From positions 1-40,668 of the forward strand of contig JAAYBT010000187.1 of NCBI GenBank assembly GCA_012730015.1: 40,668 nucleotides of DNA. The letters are read 5' to 3'. The translations under genes were made by a program, and so were the position numbers. Source of the stretch: Clostridiaceae bacterium (GTDB lineage: Bacteria > Bacillota > Clostridia > Acetivibrionales > DTU013). Shown in pieces: positions 15,489 to 22,385 of this stretch. The notes beneath the pieces are model-generated. The model was not told where the DNA came from and did not search any database. It saw only the letters and a program-made list of their open reading frames with translations. Numbering within the stretch: the stretch's first letter is position 1; each line of letters begins with the position of its first letter.

Positions 15489-18400
15489 ATGAACAATTTA
15501 ATCGCCCCACTGTTGGAACTGGAAGAATACAGGCGAATTCTATCCTCTGCGAAGAATTACACCCGGCCTGTAAATATCATAGGGCCCTCTGAGTCCCAGA
15601 AGGCTCATATTTGTTATGCCCTTTGCCGGCATTCAGGGCGAAAGGGCATTTTTGTTGCCCACAACGAAATGCAGGCCAGGAAGATATTTGAAGACTTCAC
15701 CTTCTTTCTGGGTGATGATGCGCTCTTTTATCCTACCAAGGAAATAATGCTCTATGACGTTGAGGCGAAGAGCTATGATGCAATTTTTCAAAGGTTAACG
15801 GTTCTCGACCGCGTTAGCCGGGGCGATTTCTCTATGGTAATTACCTCCATAGAGGCCATTTCTCACAGACTAATCCAACCAGATTTGCTGATGGGGAGCA
15901 TAATCGAAATAGATTATCAGAGTCGAGTCGATCTGGAGGATTTATCGCGCAAGCTTGTTATGATGGCCTACGAGAGAGTTGATACAGTTGAGAAGCGGGG
16001 ACAATATGCGCTAAGAGGTGGTATTGTCGATGTTTTTCCTGTCGATGAGGACAGTGCCATCCGGCTTGAGCTGTTTGATGACGAAGTTGACTCCATACGC
16101 TCATTTGATGTTAACACGCAGCGCTCCACCGGTAAAATTGAAGGCGTGAGAATAATTCCTGCCCGGGAAATTATTTACTCCTCCGAAATGAAGGATAGAA
16201 TAATTGAATCGATAAGCCTGGATCTGGCAAAAGCAGGCAAGAAGAATCACAGTCTGGCCGGCAGAGTCAATGCAGACATTGAGAGCATCACACAAGCCTG
16301 GTATTTTCCTGGAATTGACAGATACATAGCCTATATAACCAATGAACCTGCTTCTTTTATCGACTATGCAGGCGAGGAGAATATTTTATTCATGGACGAA
16401 CCTGCAAGGCAAGAACAGAGGCTGGACAATCTGCTGCTGGAGCATGCAGAAATATGTAAGGCAATGCTTGAAAAGGGGCAGCTGCTGACTCAGGGAACGG
16501 AGCTGTATTTCGACTACGAAGATATTTTTGCCGTCTCGGAGAAAAGAAAAGTCTTTTATATGCATACGATTCACGGTGATAACATTTCCTTAAAAGATGC
16601 TTGGGCAGTCAATCTTCCAGGTAGGAGTATGGGCTCTTTTCAGGGAAATATTAATATGCTTGCAGAAAGCCTTATTGGATGGAAGCGAGATAGGAACAGG
16701 GTCTTGCTGCTTTCCGGGACAAAGGGGCGCGGCGAGCGTCTGCGTGAAACGCTCTTGGACAAAGGCATTGAAGCAGTGTATGAAAATACGCTCGTAAATC
16801 CTATGCAAGCCGGACAGGTTATCATTACTCACGGCAGTCTGAACAGGGGCTTTGAATACCCGACCATTGGCTTTGTGGTAGTTAGTGATAAAGAGGTGTA
16901 TGGTCAGGATAGAAGGAAGCTTGCCAAAACTTCGAGCAAGCATAAAGGAAGGCCGATTAGTGTATTTACTGAGCTGAGCATCGGCGATTATGTGGTGCAT
17001 CAGGCTCACGGCATCGGACAGTATGTGGGCATCGAAAAGCTTTCGGTGGAAGGCGTTAAAAATGATTATTTGAAGATTCGTTACCGCGAAGGGGATTTTC
17101 TCTATATACCGACTAACCAGCTGGACCTAATCCAGAAATACATCGGTTCCGAGGCCAAACAGCCAAAGGTAAGCAAGCTTGGGGGAACGGACTGGATAAA
17201 GACAAAGAGAAAGGTAAAGGACTCATTAAGAGAGCTGGCTGCCGAGTTGATTAAGCTTTACGCGCGCAGGCAGGCCACTAAGGGCTTTGCATATTCGAAG
17301 GACACTGTCTGGCAGACTCAATTCGAGGAGCAATTCCCTTATGAGGAAACCGAGGATCAGCTTAAGTGCATAGAGGAAATAAAGGAAGACATGGAGTCGG
17401 GGCATGTCATGGAAAGGCTGCTGTGCGGAGATGTGGGCTATGGTAAAACCGAGGTGGCCGTTAGGGCGATTTTCAAAGCAGCTATGGACGGAAAGCAGGT
17501 AGCCTACCTTGTGCCTACAACAGTATTGGCACAGCAACAATATAATAGCTTTGTTGAAAGGCTGAAGGATTTCCCGGTTTCAGTTGATGTCATAAGTCGC
17601 TTCCGAACGCAAACTGAACAGAAAAAGATATTGAAAAATGTCAAGTTGGGGAATGTTGATGTGCTTATCGGTACCCATAGGCTACTTCAGAAGGATATTC
17701 ATTTTAAGGATCTCGGTCTGCTTGTTGTGGACGAGGAGCAGCGCTTTGGGGTGGCTCACAAAGAGCGCCTGAAGAATCTAGCGCCGGGAGTTGATGTGCT
17801 GACACTCTCTGCCACACCTATACCGAGGACTCTCCACATGTCACTTGTAGGCATAAGAGATATAAGCATTATCGAGGACCCGCCTGAAGAGAGATATCCT
17901 GTACAAACTTATGTGATGGAGTACAACAGGGAAGTAGTGAAGGATGCTATAATCAGGGAAATCGGCAGGCAGGGACAGGTATTCTATCTTTATAACCGGG
18001 TACGCTCTATCGATATCAAGGCTTCTGAGATACAGACGCTGGTTCCGGAGGCTAGGATTGCTGTTGCTCATGGTCAAATGGAAGAAAGACAGCTGGAAGA
18101 TGTTATGATGAGCTTCATAAGAGGCGAATTTGATGTGCTGGTATGCACCACTATAATCGAGTCCGGGCTGGATATGCCCAACGTGAACACGATCATTGTC
18201 GAGGATGCGGACCGGATGGGACTGGCTCAGCTATATCAGCTTAGGGGGCGTGTAGGGCGTTCAAACAGGCTGGCCTATGCATATATCACTTACAAAAAGG
18301 ATAAGATTGTTAACGAAGTGGCGGAGAAAAGGCTGCAGGCTATCAAGGAATTTACTGAGCTTGGCTCAGGCTTCAAGATTGCCATGCGTGATATGGAAAT

Positions 18401-18986
18401 CCGTGGTGCCGGCAATTTACTGGGCTCGCAGCAGCATGGACATATGGAGTCGGTGGGCTATGACATGTATTGCAGGCTGCTAGATGAAGCTGTCAGGGAA
18501 TTGAGGGGAGAACCGGTGAGGGAGGAAGAGGCCGAGATTACAATAGATATCAACGTCAGTGCCTATATAGATGACTCATATATCAATACGGAGAACAAGA
18601 AAATTGAGATGTATAGGAAAATAGCTGCAATTCGGCACGAGCAGGATGTTTTGGATATAGAAGACGAATTGATGGACAGATACGGAGATATTCCCGACTC
18701 GGTGGAGAACCTTATAAAAATAGCCTATATTAAAACCTTAGCGTACTCGCTGGGCTTTTCATCCGTTACGCAAAAAAATGATACTATAATCCTAAGCATA
18801 GCAAACGGAAAGGATTTTAATTTACAGGCTTTTGGAAAAGCAGCAGAAAAATATAGACGCCAGCTTCTCTTTAATGCCGGGACGGCGCCATATATAGTAT
18901 ACAAGGTATTGCCGGAGAATAGAAACCATCTTCTTGACAATATTAAAATTCTGTTACAGGATTTAAAAGACTTTGATGTGAATTGA
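15489..18986 (+). CDS. mfd: Transcription-repair coupling factor Mfd
   Basis: Mfd displaces RNA polymerase stalled at DNA lesions and recruits UvrA. The 1165-residue protein is full length. The order is a UvrB-like N-terminal region (about 1-350), the CarD-like RNA-polymerase-interacting domain (ELSIGDYVVHQAHGIGQYVG, about 495-560), a RecG-like translocase with Walker A GDVGYGKTEVA (about 650), DEEQ box VVDEEQRFGV (about 750) and SATPIPRTLHMS, then motif VI QLRGRVGRSNRLAYAY, and a C-terminal TRCF domain. GGAAGG precedes the ATG at 15489 by 4 bases; an in-frame ATG at 15477 lacks a ribosome site. The 114 bp before it contain no fin gene, unlike Bacillus. Confidence 0.97.
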   Translation: MNNLIAPLLELEEYRRILSSAKNYTRPVNIIGPSESQKAHICYALCRHSGRKGIFVAHNEMQARKIFEDFTFFLGDDALFYPTKEIMLYDVEAKSYDAIFQRLTVLDRVSRGDFSMVITSIEAISHRLIQPDLLMGSIIEIDYQSRVDLEDLSRKLVMMAYERVDTVEKRGQYALRGGIVDVFPVDEDSAIRLELFDDEVDSIRSFDVNTQRSTGKIEGVRIIPAREIIYSSEMKDRIIESISLDLAKAGKKNHSLAGRVNADIESITQAWYFPGIDRYIAYITNEPASFIDYAGEENILFMDEPARQEQRLDNLLLEHAEICKAMLEKGQLLTQGTELYFDYEDIFAVSEKRKVFYMHTIHGDNISLKDAWAVNLPGRSMGSFQGNINMLAESLIGWKRDRNRVLLLSGTKGRGERLRETLLDKGIEAVYENTLVNPMQAGQVIITHGSLNRGFEYPTIGFVVVSDKEVYGQDRRKLAKTSSKHKGRPISVFTELSIGDYVVHQAHGIGQYVGIEKLSVEGVKNDYLKIRYREGDFLYIPTNQLDLIQKYIGSEAKQPKVSKLGGTDWIKTKRKVKDSLRELAAELIKLYARRQATKGFAYSKDTVWQTQFEEQFPYEETEDQLKCIEEIKEDMESGHVMERLLCGDVGYGKTEVAVRAIFKAAMDGKQVAYLVPTTVLAQQQYNSFVERLKDFPVSVDVISRFRTQTEQKKILKNVKLGNVDVLIGTHRLLQKDIHFKDLGLLVVDEEQRFGVAHKERLKNLAPGVDVLTLSATPIPRTLHMSLVGIRDISIIEDPPEERYPVQTYVMEYNREVVKDAIIREIGRQGQVFYLYNRVRSIDIKASEIQTLVPEARIAVAHGQMEERQLEDVMMSFIRGEFDVLVCTTIIESGLDMPNVNTIIVEDADRMGLAQLYQLRGRVGRSNRLAYAYITYKKDKIVNEVAEKRLQAIKEFTELGSGFKIAMRDMEIRGAGNLLGSQQHGHMESVGYDMYCRLLDEAVRELRGEPVREEEAEITIDINVSAYIDDSYINTENKKIEMYRKIAAIRHEQDVLDIEDELMDRYGDIPDSVENLIKIAYIKTLAYSLGFSSVTQKNDTIILSIANGKDFNLQAFGKAAEKYRRQLLFNAGTAPYIVYKVLPENRNHLLDNIKILLQDLKDFDVN

Positions 18987-19000
18987 TTATCTACTATAAT
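18973..19000 (+). promoter_or_regulatory. Sigma-A-type promoter for prsA and its structured leader
   Basis: TTGATG (18973-18978) and TATAAT (18995-19000) are 16 bases apart at the very end of mfd. The predicted transcription start near 19007 falls at the first base pairs of the long closing stem of the structured element that follows. Confidence 0.6.
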
Positions 19001-19003
19001 GTA

Positions 19004-19146
19004 ATTAACTCAACTTTCCTGCCTCAGCTTGTGAGTAGTACTTTGAGAAGCAGGTACCGACATGCTGAGGTGTGATATCACACCGCGTCGATAGCCTGCT
19101 GTGCAGGCAAGCGGCCAAGACACTACGGGAAAGTCGAGTAGTTAAT
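19004..19146 (+). ncRNA. Structured RNA candidate in the prsA 5' leader
   Basis: This 143-base stretch folds by inspection into a closed multibranch shape. P1: 19004-19019 (ATTAACTCAACTTTCC) with 19128-19146 (GGAAAGTCGAGTAGTTAAT), with one internal bulge. P2: CCTCAGC 19022-19028 with GCTGAGG 19064-19070, containing GTAC/GTAC. P3: the palindrome GGTGTGAT/ATCACACC 19069-19084. P4: CCGC 19083-19086 with GCGG 19111-19114, enclosing GCCTGC/GCAGGC (19094-19099/19103-19108). A promoter positions the 5' end at P1. I could not match it to S-box, T-box, lysine, cobalamin, c-di-GMP or other riboswitch consensus motifs I know. No terminator follows; the prsA ribosome site is 22 bases downstream. It may be a cis-regulatory leader or a processed RNA. 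Confidence 0.5.
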
Positions 19147-19181
19147 CAGCTTAGCCAATAATAATGTAAGGAGCGAGTGGT

Positions 19182-20327
19182 TTGGATAAAGCATATAGAG
19201 ATATGAAAAAGGACAGCCACAATACGGACGATAAGAAGACCTTGCCTATATTTGTGAAATATGGCCTGATTGCTCTTGCTGTGATAGTCTTTATTGCAAT
19301 AGGCCTTGCAATTTATTTTAGTTCAGCAGGAAATGTTGTTGCAAGGGTTGACGGCGAGAAGATCACAGTGGATGAATTCAAGTACAACTTGGAGTATCAA
19401 AAGCAGCTTATGTATACTGAAGCCCTTAGGGTCGATCCCAATATTAGCGAGGAAACCTTCTGGATGACGAAGATTGGCGGAGAAGATGCCCTGGAGGTAG
19501 CGAAGAAGAAGACTATGGATTCCCTGAAGGACTCAAAGGCTCAGTACTCAAGAGCAAAAGAGGCAGGTATCTCGATGTCCAAGGAGGAGCGCGACAACCT
19601 CGATAGTTATATTCAAACGACATTTATCGACCCATTAGGAGGCGGCAACAAAATCAAAGCCAACAAAGCATTTGAAGAAGAGTACGGCTTTCCTATCAAT
19701 ATAATGAAGAATGCTCAGATCCAAAGCTATATTATTTATAAGTATCAGTATGACCAGATAGGCAAGATACCGGATGCTGATGCCAGTGTAGAAAGCTATT
19801 ATAGTACAAATCCGGAATGGTTCAAGGAGGATGTACAGTTTAGGAAAAACGCTGAGGAAGCGGTCTGGGCCAGACACATACTTGTTGCGACTGGTGAAGA
19901 AGCCACCCAGGAAGAGAAGGATGCTGCAAAGAAGAAGGCACAAGACCTGATTGAAAAGCTCAATGCAGGGGAGGATTTTGTAAAGCTTGTTGGTGAAAAC
20001 TCTGAGGATACCGGCTCAAATACCAGAGGCGGCGATTATGTATTTGGAATGTCTTCCACCTTCTATGAATCTTTCAAGGAAGCGGCATTTGCGCTTGAAC
20101 CTGGCCAGTTTACTCAGACGCCTATTCAGACGGGAGCAGGCTACCACATCATCAGGGTTGATGAAAGATATGCCCAGGGAGAGCCGGTCAGCCTTAAGTG
20201 TGCTATGGAAAACTATGAATATGGCACCTCGTTTGTAAAGGTAAAGCTTTATGAGAGAATGCTTGCCGATTGGGCGAGGGGCGCCGAAATCAAAATCAAT
20301 AATGATGTTTATGACTCGATAGGATAA
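19182..20327 (+). CDS. prsA: Membrane-anchored parvulin-type peptidyl-prolyl isomerase (PrsA/SurA-like)
   Basis: This is an extracytoplasmic foldase that helps secreted proteins fold after translocation. The 381-residue protein has one N-terminal membrane segment (FVKYGLIALAVIVFIAIGLA, about residues 25-48). It has no lipobox cysteine, so it is a signal-anchored form and not a PrsA lipoprotein. A SurA-like N-domain (ARVDGEKITVDEFKYNLEYQ) follows. The rotamase domain (about 225-325) has AVWARHILVAT, NAGEDFVKLVGENSED, RGGDYVFG and AGYHIIRVDER. Translation starts at TTG 19182, with AAGGAG 8 bases upstream. It has its own promoter and structured leader and ends at a terminator. Position between mfd and spoVT is common in clostridia. 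Confidence 0.88.
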   Translation: MDKAYRDMKKDSHNTDDKKTLPIFVKYGLIALAVIVFIAIGLAIYFSSAGNVVARVDGEKITVDEFKYNLEYQKQLMYTEALRVDPNISEETFWMTKIGGEDALEVAKKKTMDSLKDSKAQYSRAKEAGISMSKEERDNLDSYIQTTFIDPLGGGNKIKANKAFEEEYGFPINIMKNAQIQSYIIYKYQYDQIGKIPDADASVESYYSTNPEWFKEDVQFRKNAEEAVWARHILVATGEEATQEEKDAAKKKAQDLIEKLNAGEDFVKLVGENSEDTGSNTRGGDYVFGMSSTFYESFKEAAFALEPGQFTQTPIQTGAGYHIIRVDERYAQGEPVSLKCAMENYEYGTSFVKVKLYERMLADWARGAEIKINNDVYDSIG

Positions 20328-20356
20328 AGAATTACGCAAAAAAAATATTGCAAGAC

Positions 20357-20395
20357 CTGGGACTTCCTTCAAAGGCAGTCCCTTTCTGTTTTTCT
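20357..20395 (+). terminator. Intrinsic terminator after prsA
   Basis: GGGACT (20359-20364) pairs with AGTCCC (20377-20382), with an inner CTT/AAG pairing, followed by TTTCTGTTTTT. It begins 30 bases after the prsA stop codon. Confidence 0.75.
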
Positions 20396-20409
20396 CAAAT
20401 CGCCACTTA

Positions 20410-20440
20410 TGTATAAAACTCCAATAAAGTATAGATACTA
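20410..20440 (+). promoter_or_regulatory. Possible forespore (sigma-G-like) promoter for spoVT
   Basis: TGTATA (20410-20415) and GATACTA (20434-20440) are 18 bases apart. They resemble the sigma-F/G pattern TGnATA and CATACTA known upstream of B. subtilis spoVT. The match is imperfect and only positional context supports it. Confidence 0.3.
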
Positions 20441-20453
20441 AAAAGGCAGTTAG

Positions 20454-20521
20454 AAACATTCAATAAAGAATGTTTAGAACCATAAAGGTGCGAATTTCCT
20501 TTAAAACATTCGATAAGGAGG
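20454..20521 (+). promoter_or_regulatory. spoVT leader with mutually exclusive hairpins
   Basis: AAACATTC occurs at 20454-20461 and again at 20504-20511, while its complement GAATGTTT lies between them at 20468-20475. GAATGTTT can pair with the first copy (6-base loop), or with the second copy in a longer stem that encloses AAAGG/CCTTT. The second structure ends 3 bases before the Shine-Dalgarno AAGGAGG (20515-20521). Confidence 0.45.
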
Positions 20522-20529
20522 TAACGACA

Positions 20530-21084
20530 GTGAAGGCAACCGGTATTGTACGCAGAATTGATGATCTTGGAAGAGTTGTTATACCCAAGGAAATCAGAAG
20601 AACTTTAAGAATAAGAGAAGGCGACCCCCTGGAGATATTCACCGATAAGGAAGGCGAAGTCATACTGAAAAAGTATTCTCCGATAGGGGAGTTAGGCGAT
20701 TTTGCAGCTCAATATGCAGACTCTATATACAAGACAAGTGGGCATATCACATGTATTTCAGACAGAGATACAATAATTGCTGTGTCCGGAGCATCTAAAA
20801 AGGAGTTTTTGGAAAAATCGCTCAGCATGGATTTGGAAAGAGTTATTGAAGAAAAAAACACTTTTGTTGTAAAATCGTCAGATGATAAAAGCATATCCAT
20901 ACTTGCCGATGAAGGCTCAGATAGGAAGTATACATCTCAGGTTGTATCACCTATCATTTCCGAGGGTGATCCCATCGGAGCTGTGCTGCTGCTTTCTACG
21001 AACCCTGAAAGTCAAATGGGCGAGGTGGAGGCAAAGCTTGCGCAATCTGCCGCAGGATTCCTGGGGAAGCAGATGGAGCAGTAA
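20530..21084 (+). CDS. spoVT: Stage V sporulation protein T (AbrB-type regulator)
   Basis: SpoVT is a forespore transcription factor that tunes sigma-G-dependent genes and spore coat and germination properties. The N-terminal swapped-hairpin AbrB domain is clear (VKATGIVRRIDDLGRVVIPKEIRRTLRIREGDPLEIFTD, residues 1-40). It is followed by a GAF-like domain (about 60-180). The length of 184 matches B. subtilis SpoVT (178). The start is GTG at 20530, 8 bases after AAGGAGG. The upstream open frame to 20470 carries no homologous residues. A strong terminator follows at 21147. Confidence 0.96.
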   Translation: MKATGIVRRIDDLGRVVIPKEIRRTLRIREGDPLEIFTDKEGEVILKKYSPIGELGDFAAQYADSIYKTSGHITCISDRDTIIAVSGASKKEFLEKSLSMDLERVIEEKNTFVVKSSDDKSISILADEGSDRKYTSQVVSPIISEGDPIGAVLLLSTNPESQMGEVEAKLAQSAAGFLGKQMEQ

Positions 21085-21146
21085 GGCTGAAAGGCAAGAG
21101 AATGTAGCCGCAGGAAAACATTGCGGTAAATTAAGGGTTTAGGGAT

Positions 21147-21179
21147 AAAAACAGCAGAGACGTACGTCTGCTGTTTTTT
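21147..21179 (+). terminator. Intrinsic terminator after spoVT
   Basis: AAAACAGCAGA pairs with TCTGCTGTTTT over the loop GACGTACG and runs into six T residues. It lies 63 bases downstream of the spoVT stop. Confidence 0.88.
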
Positions 21180-21184
21180 GTTGG

Positions 21185-21454
21185 CGCACCCGACATGGGT
21201 GCAATCTAATGGGTGAAAGTACATACCCATTTTGTTCCATGTATTGGCTAAGAACCTCATAAACCTTCCATAAATCATAATAACCGCCGCTGTAATTGAC
21301 TGCCAGCGCTCTGCCATGGGGATAACGCACTGCTACCGGCGGTGCGTATTTCTTATCCACGGATCTATCTGGAAATTGAAGCGGATGGTTCGGTGCACTT
21401 GGATGAGCTGCACAATATCACCCGCATAATAGTCCCCGTAAAAAGAAAGGAGTA
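21185..21454. pseudogene. Remnant of a GyrI/AraC-type effector-binding domain, split by an internal inversion
   Basis: On the minus strand about 21341-21190 reads AVRYPHGRALAVNYSG then GYYDLWKVYEVLSQYMEQNG, typical of the N-terminal half of GyrI-like/AraC effector-binding domains. On the plus strand about 21354-21454 reads RIYLEIEADGSVHLDELHN then ITRIIVPVKRKE and stop, typical of the C-terminal half. The two halves therefore face each other. CGCACC (21185-21190) and GGTGCG (21341-21346) flank the oppositely oriented segment. Flipping that segment joins the halves in one uninterrupted reading frame. The DNA-binding part and true start are absent, so it is a decayed fragment in either orientation. 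Confidence 0.6.
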
Positions 21455-21606
21455 ACAGGCGCTGCCAGTACATACACCATCATAATATTTCAATTACTTT
21501 TCACAAATATTAAAGTTGCTTTACTTAATCATGTCCTCGATATTAGTTCATAATTTATCATGATACAATATGCTTAGACGAACCTCAGTGTACAATAGGA
21601 GGATCA

Positions 21607-22305
21607 ATGCAGTTTAATGCTATTAACGAAAAAATCGCGGAGATTAAGGATGATTCAGGGAAGCTAAACAGCTTTGTTGAGGAATATAAGCCATTTATTG
21701 CTTCCTGTGCTAATAAGGTGTCCGGAAAATACTTGAACTATGGCTCGGATGATGAGCTCAGTATAGCTATGATGGCCTTTGTTGAAGCTATTAACTCTTT
21801 TGACAGTTCGAAGGGTAACTTTTTCTCCTTGTCCCGTAATGTTATAAAAAAAAGACTTATTGATTATTATCGAATACAAAGCCGTCATAACAACGTGGTA
21901 CCGTTGACTTTGCACATGGATGGTCAGAATGAGGATTTTGATATTAGTAGTGGAGAAGCATTTCAAATCTTTTCGGATCAGAGGCTTGCGGAATATAGAA
22001 GGCTTGAATTGGGGGAGCTGGGCAAGGAACTGGCAGCTTGGAACATTACATATTCAGATCTGGCCAGGGTATCACCTAAGCACAGTAAAACGCGAAGTCA
22101 ATGCAGCAAGCTGGTCGGATTAATACTATCGCAGCCCGATATGATGCAGCAGGTAATGGTAAAAAGGTATCTTCCAATCACCCAGTTGGAAAAAGTCTCT
22201 GGGATACCCCAAAAAACCATCGAGCGATTCCGAAAGTATATTATAGCGGTAGTTGTTATCATAACAGGTGACTATACCTTCATCAGGGACTACATAAATC
22301 TGTAG
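21607..22305 (+). CDS. sigI: RNA polymerase sigma factor SigI
   Basis: SigI is a sigma-70-related factor controlled by a membrane anti-sigma factor. It is linked to heat and envelope stress in Bacillus and to polysaccharide sensing in cellulolytic clostridia. The 232-residue protein has the region-2 signature YKPFIASCANKVSGKYLN, DDELSIAMMAFVEAINSFD and NVIKKRLIDYYRIQSRH, and a C-terminal helix-turn-helix-like end (LPITQLEKVSGIPQKTIERFRKYI). AGGAGG is 4 bases before the ATG. The cognate anti-sigma gene rsgI follows after 80 bp. I did not find a convincing sigma-I promoter (CCCCC/CGAHA type) upstream. Confidence 0.94.
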   Translation: MQFNAINEKIAEIKDDSGKLNSFVEEYKPFIASCANKVSGKYLNYGSDDELSIAMMAFVEAINSFDSSKGNFFSLSRNVIKKRLIDYYRIQSRHNNVVPLTLHMDGQNEDFDISSGEAFQIFSDQRLAEYRRLELGELGKELAAWNITYSDLARVSPKHSKTRSQCSKLVGLILSQPDMMQQVMVKRYLPITQLEKVSGIPQKTIERFRKYIIAVVVIITGDYTFIRDYINL

Positions 22306-22385
22306 CGCTGTAGTAAAATAGCAATAACACAAATATCGCATTTCTTTTATTGTATTAAAATGAAATATGGAAGGAGGCCGGGGAT

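Larger units (their letters stand above)
21085..21606. other. Intergenic region spoVT-sigI with a gene remnant
   Basis: These 522 bases contain the spoVT terminator, the broken effector-domain gene at about 21185-21450, and about 150 AT-rich bases before sigI. In that last part TGATACAAT at 21561-21569 is a candidate extended -10 for sigI. Confidence 0.6.

Noticed and set aside
19004-19146. Assignment of the prsA leader to a known riboswitch, T-box, RNase P or SRP RNA
   Set aside because: None of the invariant core words of those families is present, so only a generic structured-RNA call is made.
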